64,000 bases of DNA from JAYPWI01 sp964629575 (GTDB lineage Bacteria; Actinomycetota; Acidimicrobiia; Acidimicrobiales; Poriferisodalaceae): NCBI GenBank assembly GCA_964629575.1, contig CAZVUM010000020.1, positions 4,995 to 68,994 of the forward strand, written 5' to 3'. Shown here piece after piece: positions 16,072-24,936 of this stretch. The translations under genes and the position numbers were made by a program. The notes beneath the pieces were generated by a model. That model was given only the letters and a program-made list of their open reading frames with translations. It had not been told where the DNA came from and did no database searches. How positions within the stretch are numbered: the first letter of the stretch is position 1; every line of letters begins with the position of its first letter.

Positions 16072-16932
16072 GTGGTAACTGCTCGAGATGCGCTTCGGCG
16101 CAGGTGGATCCCGATCGCTCTCACGACCGCGCTGGCGGTCGTCGGCGCTGGCGTGTTCCAGCTCTACCGGCCGGCGACCCACGTGGCGGTCGGCTGGGTC
16201 GACATCGGGCCGACGATCGTCTCCGACTCCGCCGAGATCGCTGCCGGCACGGCACACTCGGAGGTGGGCTACGTCACGGCCCCCGAGGTGATCGACTCGG
16301 TCGCAGGTGCCATGACCTTGCCGTGGGAGGACGTCCGCACCGTGAAGGTGACGGCGCACCAGACCCAGCTCAGGATCGCCGTGAGCAGCACCGATCCGGC
16401 GGTGGCGACCCAGGCAGCCGAACAGCTCGGCGCGGCGTACGCAGAGTTCCGCGACGGCCGCGTGCGGTCCACCGCGGCGGCTCAGCAGCAGGTGCTCGGC
16501 GCCTCGATTCAGCGGCTGACCGAAGATGTCGTGCAGACCAACGAGGCTCTGGCCGATCTGTCGTCCGACGATGCTGCGCTCGACGGAGCCAACGCCAGAC
16601 TCGCCACGCTTCTCGCAGAGCGAGAGGTCGCCCTCGGGCTCCTGCTCCAGCTGCAGCAGCGCGAGGCCCTTCTCGGAGCGGTTGGCACCTCGGTAATCGC
16701 CGACGTCGCGCCGGCCGTCGCCAGCCCGGCAACTCTCGGGTATACCCGGCTCGCGTTCTTCGGGCTCCTCGTGCTCACAGCAGCCTCGGCCGCCGCTGTT
16801 CTCGCAGAACGGGTCGGCGAGGCACGACTGCGCCGCCGCGAAAGGCATGCCATCGATCTGCGCCGTGCAGCCATCATCGACCTGCGTGACGGCGCGTCAG
16901 CCCTCGCAGAGGAGCGCGACCCGCTGTTGTGA
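16072..16932 (+). CDS. Wzz/capsule chain-length-determinant-like membrane protein
   Basis: A 286-residue protein with an N-terminal membrane helix (about residues 13-31), a long extracytoplasmic region with predicted coiled coil (VLGASIQRLTEDVVQTNEAL onward), and a second helix near residues 227-246 followed by a basic cytoplasmic tail. This two-helix, coiled-coil plan is that of polysaccharide co-polymerases (Wzz/CapA). No kinase domain and no polysaccharide genes are nearby, so the role is inferred from topology alone. The GTG start lacks a recognisable Shine-Dalgarno. Confidence 0.6.
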   Translation: MVTARDALRRRWIPIALTTALAVVGAGVFQLYRPATHVAVGWVDIGPTIVSDSAEIAAGTAHSEVGYVTAPEVIDSVAGAMTLPWEDVRTVKVTAHQTQLRIAVSSTDPAVATQAAEQLGAAYAEFRDGRVRSTAAAQQQVLGASIQRLTEDVVQTNEALADLSSDDAALDGANARLATLLAEREVALGLLLQLQQREALLGAVGTSVIADVAPAVASPATLGYTRLAFFGLLVLTAASAAAVLAERVGEARLRRRERHAIDLRRAAIIDLRDGASALAEERDPLL

Positions 16933-16941
16933 GCGGGTCGG

Positions 16942-18498
16942 TCAGACGATCCTGGATCCGGATGTTCCCCAGTATTCGTCGCGCAGCAACCGCTTGTAGA
17001 GCTTGCCCGTCGGAAGCCGCGGCAGCTCGGGTCGGAAGTCGATCGAACGAGGAACCTTGTAGCCGGCGATGTGCTCCTTGGCGTACTCGGTGAGTTCGCG
17101 CCCCAGTTCGTCCGAGGCATCGACGCCATCCGCCGGCTGCACCACCGCCTTCACCTCCTCGCCGAAGTCGGTGTTGGGGACACCGAAGACGGCGACATCT
17201 GCCACCTTGGGGTGAAGGATCAGGCAGTCCTCGATCTCCTGGGGGTAGATGTTGACCCCGCCCGAGATGATCATGAAGGCCTTGCGGTCCGTCAGGTACA
17301 GAAAGCCGTCTTCGTCGACGCGGCCGACATCACCGAGGGTCGACCAGAACTCGTGGTCCGCGTGGCGTGAGTCCTGGGTCTTCTCGGAGTCGTTGTGGTA
17401 CTCGAACGCGTGATCCTCGCGCTCGAAGTAGATGGTGCCGGCTTCGCCGTTGGGAAGCTCGACACCGGCTTCGTCGCAGATGTGGATCGTGCCGATCAGC
17501 GGCTTGCCGACCGAGCCCGGGTGGGCGATCCAGTCCTCGGAGTTGATGTAGCAGAAGCCGTTGAGCTCGGTTCCGGCGTAGTACTCGTGGATGATCGGAC
17601 CCCACCAGTCGATCATCTGGCGCTTCACTTCCACCGGACACGGTGCGGCCGCATGAATCGCGACTCGGTGTGACGAGAGGTCGAACTGAGTGCGCTCGGC
17701 CTCGTCGAGCTTGAGCATGCGGCTGAACATCGTGGGGACCCACTGGCTCGCCGTGACCTCGTAGCGCTCGATCGCCCGCAGCGCGTCGAGCGGATCGAAC
17801 TTCTCCATCACCACGGCCGTCCCGCCCATCGACTGGGTGCCGGCGGTGAAGCCGAGGGGTGCCGAGTGGTACAGCGGCGCGGGGCTCAGATAGACGCTGT
17901 CCTCCCCGAATCCGAACAGGCCACCGACGAGGGCGCCCCCGATGATGTCGTTGTCGGTGATCTGGTCGCCGGCAAGGGGGCGTTTGATCCCCTTCGGCCG
18001 GCCAGTCGTACCGCTCGAGTACAGCATCGTGGAGCCCCGGGGTTGGCTCACCAGCGGCTCGGCCTCACAGGCCGCAATACCATCGTTGAAGCTCTCGAAA
18101 CCGGGCGCCGCTTCGTCGAACATCAACCGGACCGGGCAGTCGGGGATGTGATCGAGCATCTCCGCAGCGACGTCGCGCACCGCCGGGCTGGCGACCAGCA
18201 CCTTGGCCCCGCAGTCGTTGACGATGTAGCTCGCCTCTTCGGCGGTGAGGTATCGATTGACGGTCGTGAAGTACAGGCCGCTGCGGATCGCGCCCCAGTA
18301 GGCCTCGAAGTACCGCGGATGGTTGTCGGCGAAGATCGCGACGTGTTCGCCCGGCCGAAGACCAGCGGCCCACATCAGCTGAGCGAACTGGCACGACCTG
18401 TCTTCGAGCTCGCGGTAGGTGATCGTTTCCCCCGTCCGGGCCATGATCACAGCGGGCCTGTCTGGGTTGTCGCCTGCGTACCGACCTGGGTAACTCAT
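16942..18498 (-). CDS. Acyl-CoA synthetase (AMP-forming)
   Basis: A 518-residue ANL-family ligase. The P-loop-like STMLYSSGTTGRPKG at 156-170, YYAGTELNG, GDVGRVDEDGFLYLTDR and the C-terminal PRLPTGKLYKR with the adenylation Lys are present. It activates a carboxylic acid to its CoA thioester; the FadD-like or steroid-side-chain type is likely, chain length unknown. It starts at ATG 18498 preceded by a leaderless-type hexamer and is separated from hisF by a strong terminator-like hairpin, so it is its own unit. Confidence 0.9.
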   Translation of the reverse strand: MSYPGRYAGDNPDRPAVIMARTGETITYRELEDRSCQFAQLMWAAGLRPGEHVAIFADNHPRYFEAYWGAIRSGLYFTTVNRYLTAEEASYIVNDCGAKVLVASPAVRDVAAEMLDHIPDCPVRLMFDEAAPGFESFNDGIAACEAEPLVSQPRGSTMLYSSGTTGRPKGIKRPLAGDQITDNDIIGGALVGGLFGFGEDSVYLSPAPLYHSAPLGFTAGTQSMGGTAVVMEKFDPLDALRAIERYEVTASQWVPTMFSRMLKLDEAERTQFDLSSHRVAIHAAAPCPVEVKRQMIDWWGPIIHEYYAGTELNGFCYINSEDWIAHPGSVGKPLIGTIHICDEAGVELPNGEAGTIYFEREDHAFEYHNDSEKTQDSRHADHEFWSTLGDVGRVDEDGFLYLTDRKAFMIISGGVNIYPQEIEDCLILHPKVADVAVFGVPNTDFGEEVKAVVQPADGVDASDELGRELTEYAKEHIAGYKVPRSIDFRPELPRLPTGKLYKRLLRDEYWGTSGSRIV

Positions 18499-18506
18499 GG
18501 GCGGGA

Positions 18507-18512
18507 AACCTA
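18507..18512 (-). promoter_or_regulatory. Leaderless-type -10 (TAGGTT) for the acyl-CoA synthetase
   Basis: TAGGTT, then eight bases, then ATG 18498; no Shine-Dalgarno. Confidence 0.5.
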
Positions 18513-18524
18513 CTCGCGGAGTGT

Positions 18525-18548
18525 GAGCGCGCCAGTTCTGGCGCGCTC
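18525..18548 (-). terminator. Hairpin after the histidine operon
   Basis: A perfect 10-bp inverted repeat (GAGCGCGCCA / TGGCGCGCTC) with a GTTC loop, 32 bases downstream of the hisF stop. A second 6-bp inverted repeat (GGCCGA / TCGGCC, 18555-18573) lies between it and hisF. No U-run follows, as is usual in high-GC actinobacteria. It should insulate the acyl-CoA synthetase from his transcription. Confidence 0.7.
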
Positions 18549-18580
18549 CCACTCGGCCGAACCGGACTCGGCCTGGGGGG

Positions 18581-19348
18581 CTATGCGCCGGGCGGGCGGA
18601 CGCTGACTCCGGCGGCGAGGAGGGCGTCCTTGGCTTCGGCGACGGTGTGTTCGCCGAAGTGGAAGATCGACGCAGCGAGCACGGCATCGGCGCCACCGTC
18701 GGTCGCTCCTTCGACGAGGTGGTCGAGCGTGCCCACTCCCCCGCTGGCGATCACGGGAACGTCGACCGCGTCGGCGATCGTGCGGGTCAGCTCCAGGTCG
18801 TAGCCGGCCTTGGTGCCGTCGCCGTCCATCGAGGTGAGAAGGATCTCGCCGGCGCCGAGCTTCACGACTCGCGTGGCCCACTCGACAGCGTCGATGCCGG
18901 TGTCCTCGCGTCCACCCTTGACGTAGACGTTCCATCGTCCGTGCCCGACGTGCTTGGCGTCGATCGCCACCACCGCACACTGGCTGCCGAACTCGTCGGC
19001 GATCTCCGCCACGAGCTCGGGCCGGGCGACGGCCGCCGAATTCACCGACACCTTGTCTGCGCCGGCCCGGAGCAGCCGTCGTGCATCCTCGACCGTGCGG
19101 ATCCCACCCCCGATTGTGAATGGGATGAACACCTCCTCGGCGGTCCGCTCTGCGAGTTCGACGATCGTGTCGCGGTCGTCCGACGATGCAGTGATGTCGA
19201 GGAACACCACCTCGTCAGCGCCCTGACGGTCGTATTCGGCCGCCAGCTCCACAGGATCGCCGGCATCGCGGATGTCGACGAAGTTGACGCCCTTGACGAC
19301 CCGCCCTTTGTCGACGTCGAGGCACGGAATCACTCGAACCGTCTTCAT
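18581..19348 (-). CDS. hisF: Imidazole glycerol phosphate synthase, cyclase subunit
   Basis: A 255-residue TIM barrel of standard length with both catalytic aspartates in canonical positions, Asp11 (CLDVDKGR) and Asp130 (AIDAKH), and the phosphate loops GGGIRT and ASGGVG. With HisH it makes imidazole glycerol phosphate and AICAR. ATG overlaps the hisA stop. It ends the his operon. Confidence 0.97.
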   Translation of the reverse strand: MKTVRVIPCLDVDKGRVVKGVNFVDIRDAGDPVELAAEYDRQGADEVVFLDITASSDDRDTIVELAERTAEEVFIPFTIGGGIRTVEDARRLLRAGADKVSVNSAAVARPELVAEIADEFGSQCAVVAIDAKHVGHGRWNVYVKGGREDTGIDAVEWATRVVKLGAGEILLTSMDGDGTKAGYDLELTRTIADAVDVPVIASGGVGTLDHLVEGATDGGADAVLAASIFHFGEHTVAEAKDALLAAGVSVRPPGA

Positions 19349-20085
19349 GCGCGTTCCTCCGTCGCGGCGACCGCGTCGGCGACGGAGATCACACCGTCGT
19401 GGATCGCCTTCCCCGCGATGATTCCCGAGACCCGCCGGCCGGAGACCTCGAGACCGACCAGATCGGCGATGTGCTGGAGCGCACCCACTCCACCCGAGGC
19501 GATCACCGGGAGGGCCGTCGCGCCGAGAACTGCAGACAGGCCGCTGACATCGGCTCCGGTGCCCATTCCGTCGTTGTGGATCTGGGTCACGATCACCGCG
19601 TCGGCTCCCACGCCCTCGAACTGGGGCAGCAACTCGAAGATTGTCTGAGCGCTTCCCTCTTCCCAGCCCTTGATCATCACCTCGTCGCCTCGAACATCCA
19701 GGCCAACCGCGACTCGGTGGCCGGCCGAGGCGAGGGTGCCGACCAGGCTCGGATCCTCGACGGCTGCGGTTCCGATGACGCAGCGGGTCACGCCGACGTC
19801 GTACAGGGCAAGCGCTGCGTCGGTCGAGCGCACGCCTCCACCCGACTGCACGGGCACACCGACGGCAGATGCGATCGCACCGACCACGTCGCGGTTGCTC
19901 ACCTCACCCGACCGGGCTGCATCGAGGTCGACCACGTGGATCCACGGCGCTCCCGCCGCTTCGAACTCGAGCGCGACCGCCACGGGGTCGGCGTCGTAGC
20001 GCACCTCGCGGTCGTAGTCGCCCTGCAACAGCCGCACGCAGCGTCCGTCCCGCAGATCGATGGCCGGGTACAGGTCACACGCCAC
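19345..20085 (-). CDS. hisA: ProFAR isomerase (HisA, or PriA-like)
   Basis: A 246-residue TIM barrel with catalytic Asp10 (YPAIDLRDGR) and Asp130 (GLDVRG). It isomerises ProFAR to PRFAR. Actinobacterial homologues are often the dual PriA that also does the TrpF step; because a true trpF exists at 8932-9606, this one need only be HisA. GTG 20085 overlaps the end of hisH by 11 bases, more than the other junctions; no closer in-frame start was found. Confidence 0.94.
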   Translation of the reverse strand: MACDLYPAIDLRDGRCVRLLQGDYDREVRYDADPVAVALEFEAAGAPWIHVVDLDAARSGEVSNRDVVGAIASAVGVPVQSGGGVRSTDAALALYDVGVTRCVIGTAAVEDPSLVGTLASAGHRVAVGLDVRGDEVMIKGWEEGSAQTIFELLPQFEGVGADAVIVTQIHNDGMGTGADVSGLSAVLGATALPVIASGGVGALQHIADLVGLEVSGRRVSGIIAGKAIHDGVISVADAVAATEERA

Positions 20086-20722
20086 AGCGGGCCTGCTCCA
20101 GGAAGTTCTCGGTGATGTGGTGCCCGCGGTCCCCAGACTTCTCGGGGTGGAACTGGGTCGCCCAGAGCGACTCGCCGAGCTGCACCATCGCCGTCACCGA
20201 GGTGCCGTACTCGCAGGTGGCGACGACGTGTGCCTCATCGGTTTCGACCGCGTAGCTGTGGACGAAGTACATCCAGGGACTCTCGGGAAGCCCGTCGAGG
20301 AGAACGCTCGGCCGTCGCACGTCGAGCTGGTTCCACTGCATCTGGGGCCTCGGGAGGCCAGGCGGGAGACGGTGGATCGTCCCTGGCAGGACGCCGAGAC
20401 CGCGCACGCCCGGGGCTTCGTCGCTCGTTTCGAACAGCATCTGCATGCCGACGCAAATCCCGAAGAACGGCCGCCCCGACTCGATCGCGGCGACGGTGGG
20501 ATCCTCGAGCCCGGCGGATCGCAGCTGGGCCATACAGGTCCCGAAGTGGCCCACCCCCGGCAAGACGACGCCGACCGCCTCAGCGATCAGGCCGGGGTCG
20601 GCCGTCAGTCGAGCATCTGCGCCGGCCCGCTCGAAACCCTTCTGCGCCGATCTGAGGTTGCCGATGCCGTAGTCGAGCACCGCGATCAGCGGGCGATCGC
20701 CGCCCGCGGATGCTGCCGTCAC
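20075..20722 (-). CDS. hisH: Imidazole glycerol phosphate synthase, glutaminase subunit
   Basis: A 215-residue class I glutamine amidotransferase. The triad is Cys90 (GICVGMQ), His192 and Glu194 (FHPEKSG). It supplies ammonia to HisF. GTG 20722 overlaps the hisB stop (GTGA), giving a short N-terminal lead of about ten residues before the first strand. Confidence 0.96.
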   Translation of the reverse strand: MTAASAGGDRPLIAVLDYGIGNLRSAQKGFERAGADARLTADPGLIAEAVGVVLPGVGHFGTCMAQLRSAGLEDPTVAAIESGRPFFGICVGMQMLFETSDEAPGVRGLGVLPGTIHRLPPGLPRPQMQWNQLDVRRPSVLLDGLPESPWMYFVHSYAVETDEAHVVATCEYGTSVTAMVQLGESLWATQFHPEKSGDRGHHITENFLEQARCGV

Positions 20723-21312
20723 AAGACGCCCTTTGTGGAGGGCATCACGTCGTCGACGATCTTCACAGCGTCGTACATCGCCCGCGCCGCGCCCTTGAAG
20801 CTGGCCTCGATGATGTGATGGGTGTTCTTGCCGCGCAGCATCACCAGGTGGAGCGTGATCCCCGACGCCATCACGAAGCCGCGCCAGAACTCCTCGCACA
20901 GCTGCGGGTCGAAGGGCGGGTCTCCGAGGATCTTCTCGCCCGGCGGCTCGATGTCGTAGTGCAGAAACGGACGACCGGACAGGTCGAGGATGACCTCGAC
21001 CGCGGCTTCGTCGAGAGGCACAGTGATGGATGCGAATCGCCGAACGCCCGCCTTGTCGCCGAGCGCCTCGCGAAAGGCCTCCCCGAGCGCGATCCCGACA
21101 TCCTCCACCGTGTGATGCGAGTCGATCTCGAGATCACCCTGGCTGTGAACGCGCAGATCGAAGCGAGCGTGTTTCCCCAGCTGGGCGAGCATGTGATCGA
21201 AGAACGGCAGACCGGTGGTGATGTCGACCTTCCCCGTCCCATCGACGTCGATGGCGAGGTCGATCGCCGTCTCTTTGGTCGTGCGCTGGCGGGTTGCCGT
21301 CCGGTTGGTCAT
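20719..21312 (-). CDS. hisB: Imidazoleglycerol-phosphate dehydratase
   Basis: A 197-residue monofunctional IGPD with the paired metal-binding motifs FFDHML and DSHHTVEDV in the first half and the repeat FFDH/HHIIE counterparts (GKNTHHIIEASFKG) in the second. No HAD phosphatase domain is fused, so histidinol-phosphate phosphatase must be encoded elsewhere. ATG 21312 overlaps the hisC stop. Confidence 0.97.
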   Translation of the reverse strand: MTNRTATRQRTTKETAIDLAIDVDGTGKVDITTGLPFFDHMLAQLGKHARFDLRVHSQGDLEIDSHHTVEDVGIALGEAFREALGDKAGVRRFASITVPLDEAAVEVILDLSGRPFLHYDIEPPGEKILGDPPFDPQLCEEFWRGFVMASGITLHLVMLRGKNTHHIIEASFKGAARAMYDAVKIVDDVMPSTKGVL

Positions 21313-22394
21313 GGGGCCAGCACCTCCGAGAGCGCGGCGAGAAACAGGTCGTTCTCCTCGACGGTCCCCAGCGTGACACGGAGGCAGTCCGCCAAGCGAG
21401 GCCAACCCGAGCAGTTGCGGACGAGAATCGAACGATCGACGAGGGCCTGCCAGACATCGTCACCGGAGCGGCCGGTGGGAGACGTTCGAAAGAGCACAAA
21501 GTTGGACTGCGAGGGCCACACGTCGAACCCGAGGTCGCGGAGACCCTCTTCCACGCGACCCCGCTCATCCACGAGATGCGAGACCCGCGCCTCCATCTGA
21601 TCCTGGAACCGCAGTGCCACCCGACCGGCGATCTGCTTCACGGCGTCGACGTGGTACGGGAGGATGACCTTCTCGAACTCCGGAATCATCCATGCCGGAG
21701 CGACGCAGTATCCGAGCCGCGCGCCGGCCATCGACCACGTCTTCGAGAACGTCCTCGTGACGACGAGGGGGAGGTCGGGGTCCGACCGCAGCAGATCGAG
21801 GGCGGTGAAGGATGCGAACTGACCATAGGCCTCGTCCACCACGACAACGCCCGAACACAGATCGAGCGCGCGCTCGACCGTCTCGAGGCGCTCCGGTGTC
21901 CCGGTGGGATTGTTGGGCGAACAGAGGAAGACGATGTGGGGATCGTGCGCGGAGACGATTCGCTCCAGCTCGCCGATGTCGAGCCGGTACTCCTCGTCGC
22001 GCTCGCCCTCGACCACCGTGCACTGCGTGGTGCGGGCGATCTGTCCGTACATCGCGTACGTCGGTTCGAACGTCGCCACGCTCCGCCCCGCTCCCCCGAA
22101 CGTGAGGCAGATGGTCTGCAGGATCTCGTTGGAGCCGTTGGCCACGAAGATCTGGTCGCGCTCGACCGCGTGCAGGGCCGCGAGGTCGTCTCGCAGCGCG
22201 GTGGCCATCCGGTCGGGGTACCGATTCCATTCCACAGCGGCGACTTCGGCGGCGAACGCCTCCACGAACTCGGCGGGTGGTGCACCAGGGGCCTCGTTGG
22301 TATTGAGGCGGACGTCGACGGCGAGCTGTGGCGAGTGGTAGCCGTCCAGAACCGCGAGATCGTCGCGGACGCGCGGCCTCGACCTGCCGCTCAC
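21309..22394 (-). CDS. hisC: Histidinol-phosphate aminotransferase
   Basis: A 361-residue fold-type I PLP aminotransferase: RLNTNEAPGAPP near the N-terminus, FVANGSNEILQ, CSPNNPTGTP, VVVDEAYGQF and the PLP lysine in TRTFSKTWSMAGARLGY. GTG 22394 overlaps the hisD stop (GTGA). Context makes HisC secure, although the family also contains aromatic aminotransferases. Confidence 0.95.
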   Translation of the reverse strand: MSGRSRPRVRDDLAVLDGYHSPQLAVDVRLNTNEAPGAPPAEFVEAFAAEVAAVEWNRYPDRMATALRDDLAALHAVERDQIFVANGSNEILQTICLTFGGAGRSVATFEPTYAMYGQIARTTQCTVVEGERDEEYRLDIGELERIVSAHDPHIVFLCSPNNPTGTPERLETVERALDLCSGVVVVDEAYGQFASFTALDLLRSDPDLPLVVTRTFSKTWSMAGARLGYCVAPAWMIPEFEKVILPYHVDAVKQIAGRVALRFQDQMEARVSHLVDERGRVEEGLRDLGFDVWPSQSNFVLFRTSPTGRSGDDVWQALVDRSILVRNCSGWPRLADCLRVTLGTVEENDLFLAALSEVLAP

Positions 22395-23692
22395 GACACA
22401 CCACCCTGAGCCCAGCGCTCGCGCTCGGACACCGACGCTGCGTGCGCCCACAGCCCTTCGGCCCGAGCGAGTCCGACGACCGCGTCGCCGATGGCGTCGA
22501 AGCCCTGCTTGGACACATCGATGACGTGCATGCGCTTCTGAAAGTCGTCGACGGTGAGCGCACCGCTGAAACGGGCAGTGCCTGCAGTCGGCAGTACGTG
22601 GGAGGGACCGGCCACGTAGTCGCCGATCGATGCGGGACCCCATTGGCCGAGGAAAACCGCACCGGCGTGCCGCACATCGCGAGCCATCGCCGAGGCGTCG
22701 TCGCACATGAGCTGGAGATGTTCGGGCGCCACGCCGTTGGCCACCGTGACCGCGGCGTCGGGACCATCGACGAGGCACAGATACCCGTCGGCCTCGAGCG
22801 TGGCGAGTGTCTCGTCGCGGCGCGGTGACCGTTCGACGATCTGTGCGATCGCTGCATCGACCGCATCCGCGTAGTCGACGTCCCAGGTGACGAGCCAGGC
22901 TCGACCGCCCGGGCCGTGTTCGGCCTGCAGAACGACGTCCACGGCGGCCGAGCTCGGCGGACAGGTCGCGTCGGCCACCACCACGATCTCCGAAGGGCCC
23001 GCGAACGCCGATGCGATGCCCACCGACCCTGCGACCTCCTGCTTCGCTGTCGCGACCCAGACATTGCCCGGCCCCGCGATCACATCGACGGGCGCGATGG
23101 ATTCGGTTCCGTACGCGAGGGCCGCCACGGCCTGCACGCCACCGATCCGATGCACTTCGGATACACCACAGAGGTGGGCCGCGGCCTTGACGATGGGGAG
23201 AAGATCCCCACTGGGGCCGGGAGGCGAGCACAGTACGACGTTCTCGACGCCCGCGGCGCGGGCGGGCAGAACAGTCATCAGCACGGTGGAGGGATACGCA
23301 GCGAGCCCGCCTGGGACGTACACGCCCGCCCGATCCACCGGCTGCGGAATCGACGTGACGGTGATCCCATCCGATGTGACCTCATGGCGGCCTTGGGCCT
23401 CCGCCTCGTGGAACGCCAGTACGCGGTCGTGAGCGGTCTGAAGCGCCGCGCGGGTGGCGTCGTCGAGGGCCGGCCAGGCTGCGGCCAGCTCGTCGGGGGC
23501 CACTGCAGCATCGACGAGGTCGACGCCGTCGAAGCGCTTCGTGAGCTCACGAACGGCGGCGTCTCCGCCCTCCCGCACCTGCCCGAGAAGCTCTCGCACG
23601 GCCTCGGTCGGGGCGTCGACGGAGAGATCCGGGCGCGGGAGAAGCGCGGCCAGGTCGCCGGCAGCGCCACGGAGATCCAGTCGACGGAGCAC
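22391..23692 (-). CDS. hisD: Histidinol dehydrogenase
   Basis: A 433-residue zinc dehydrogenase that oxidises histidinol to histidine. YVPGGLAAYPSTVLM, GPGNVWVATAKQEV, GPSEIVVVAD, QAEHGPGG and APEHLQL are all present in family order. It opens the hisD-C-B-H-A-F operon. The GTG start has no Shine-Dalgarno but stands eight bases after a TACGAT hexamer, as for a leaderless mRNA. hisG, hisE, hisI and hisN are not in the window. Confidence 0.96.
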   Translation of the reverse strand: MLRRLDLRGAAGDLAALLPRPDLSVDAPTEAVRELLGQVREGGDAAVRELTKRFDGVDLVDAAVAPDELAAAWPALDDATRAALQTAHDRVLAFHEAEAQGRHEVTSDGITVTSIPQPVDRAGVYVPGGLAAYPSTVLMTVLPARAAGVENVVLCSPPGPSGDLLPIVKAAAHLCGVSEVHRIGGVQAVAALAYGTESIAPVDVIAGPGNVWVATAKQEVAGSVGIASAFAGPSEIVVVADATCPPSSAAVDVVLQAEHGPGGRAWLVTWDVDYADAVDAAIAQIVERSPRRDETLATLEADGYLCLVDGPDAAVTVANGVAPEHLQLMCDDASAMARDVRHAGAVFLGQWGPASIGDYVAGPSHVLPTAGTARFSGALTVDDFQKRMHVIDVSKQGFDAIGDAVVGLARAEGLWAHAASVSERERWAQGGVS

Positions 23693-23700
23693 GACGGACG

Positions 23701-23706
23701 ATCGTA
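23701..23706 (-). promoter_or_regulatory. hisD: Leaderless-type -10 (TACGAT) of the his operon
   Basis: TACGAT, eight bases, then GTG 23692. If correct, the operon has no 5' leader, so no T-box or leader-peptide attenuation could act here. Confidence 0.5.
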
Positions 23707-23741
23707 CCGGCGTCCAGCTCCTCCATTGCAGCCGATATCCG

Positions 23742-23747
23742 TAGGGT
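23742..23747 (+). promoter_or_regulatory. Leaderless-type -10 (TAGGGT) for the small ORF
   Basis: TAGGGT, seven bases, then ATG 23755, divergent from the his promoter. Confidence 0.4.
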
Positions 23748-23754
23748 GTGGGAC

Positions 23755-23946
23755 ATGGTGAGCCGCGCCGAACTGTCGTCCCTCGAAACCGCAGTCCACG
23801 AGTTGGGCCAGCGCATCACCAGCGCTGCCGATGGACTCTTGGGGACGCGCAACGAGGACGTCGCCACAGACCTCTATGAGGTGGAGCGCAGTCTTCGCAT
23901 GGCCCGGCGTCGCCTCATCAAGGCCGGCGAGGGTCTTCGGGAATGA
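23755..23946 (+). CDS. Small helical protein of unknown function
   Basis: A 63-residue, charged protein that should be mostly helical (heptad-like ELSSLETAVHELGQRI and EVERSLRMARRRLIKAG). I do not recognise the family. It is transcribed divergently from the his operon and ends 15 bases before the convergent citrate-lyase-like gene. Its own promoter-like hexamer and conserved-looking codon use support a real gene, but it could be short-lived. Confidence 0.6.
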   Translation: MVSRAELSSLETAVHELGQRITSAADGLLGTRNEDVATDLYEVERSLRMARRRLIKAGEGLRE

Positions 23947-23961
23947 AGCCTGCGGGACTGA

Positions 23962-24849
23962 TCACAACCCTGCGAGCGACTCCGCGAGCGCGACGACCTT
24001 GCGGGCTCGCGTCAGGTGCGGAACGTCCACCATCTCGCCCTTGAACGCGAAAGCCATGATCCCCCTGGCCTCGTTCTCTGCGAACAGTTCGAGGAGCTCA
24101 CGCGCCTCGGCCACCTCGGCATCGGACGGGGTGAACGCCTCGTTGACGATGTCGATCTGGTTGGGGTGAATGGTGATCTTGCCGGTGTAGCCCATCACCG
24201 CAGACGCCAGACACTCGGCTCGAAGCCCTTCGGGATCGTTGAAGTCGACGAACACCGTGTCGAGCGGCTGCTTCTCCCACGCTGTTGCGCCGAGCAGGCA
24301 CATGATTCGCGCGTACTCGAACACCGGGAGATAGGCACCGGAGGCGTCACGGTTTCCCCGTGACCCGATGGCGGCGGAGAGATCTTCGGCCCCCCATGTC
24401 AGCGCGTCGACCCGATTGTGAGCAGCGAGGTCGGCGATGTTGAGCAGACCCTGCGGCGTCTCGGTGCCGAGAACGAGAAGCTGCACGCCGCCCGCCGGGT
24501 GCCCGTGTTCGGCCTCATGGCGCGAGATCAGAGCGTCGAGGGTGGCGATCTCCCCCGAGTTGTTCACCTTCGGAACCAGATAGGCGTCCGGCGGGCTCGC
24601 CATCGTCTCCGCGATGTCCGCCTCGCACCACGGCGAACCGAGCGGGTTGATCCGCACCACCCGCTCCTGACGGCCGAAGTCCACATCGGCGAGCCAGCCA
24701 GCGACCGTGGTGCGCGCCGAATCCTTGTTGTCCGGAGTCACCGCGTCCTCGAGATCGAGAATCAGCGAGTCGGCCGCCGTGGCGAGCGATTTGGTGAGCA
24801 TCTTCTCGTTGGCGCCTGGAACGAAGTGGGCGGCCCGTCTGGTGGTCAT
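23962..24849 (-). CDS. CitE/HpcH-family CoA-ester lyase
   Basis: A 295-residue TIM barrel of the HpcH/HpaI aldolase-citrate lyase superfamily. LILDLEDAVTPDNK with the Mg2+ acid, VRINPLGSPW, VPKVNNSGEI, GTETPQGLLN and WGAEDLSAAIG mark the active site. Stand-alone members cleave malyl-CoA, methylmalyl-CoA or citramalyl-CoA, so it is more likely an L-malyl/citramalyl-CoA lyase than a citrate lyase subunit, as no citF or citD is near. A GGAGA Shine-Dalgarno lies before the ATG. Confidence 0.85.
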   Translation of the reverse strand: MTTRRAAHFVPGANEKMLTKSLATAADSLILDLEDAVTPDNKDSARTTVAGWLADVDFGRQERVVRINPLGSPWCEADIAETMASPPDAYLVPKVNNSGEIATLDALISRHEAEHGHPAGGVQLLVLGTETPQGLLNIADLAAHNRVDALTWGAEDLSAAIGSRGNRDASGAYLPVFEYARIMCLLGATAWEKQPLDTVFVDFNDPEGLRAECLASAVMGYTGKITIHPNQIDIVNEAFTPSDAEVAEARELLELFAENEARGIMAFAFKGEMVDVPHLTRARKVVALAESLAGL

Positions 24850-24876
24850 GTGGTCTCCGGTCAGGCTGCAAAAGCT

Positions 24877-24936
24877 TATGTCGTAGCTGCGAACGCTATG
24901 TCGTAGCTGCGAACGCTATGTCGTAGCTGCGAACGC
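24877..24936. repeat. Triplicated 20-bp direct repeat at the 3' end of nth
   Basis: Three exact, gapless copies of a 20-bp unit (TATGTCGTAGCTGCGAACGC). The last copy on the + strand encodes the C-terminal FAATT of Nth together with the base(s) leading into its stop. Because 20 is not a multiple of three, each copy puts an equivalent FAATT tail and stop (TAG, TAG, then TAA) in a different frame. Confidence 0.95.

Noticed and set aside
19345..20085. Calling this gene priA.
   Set aside because: A complete trpF is present, so dual function is not required; the sequence alone cannot decide.
24877..24936. CRISPR-like array.
   Set aside because: Three 20-bp units without spacers; a simple tandem duplication inside the nth end.
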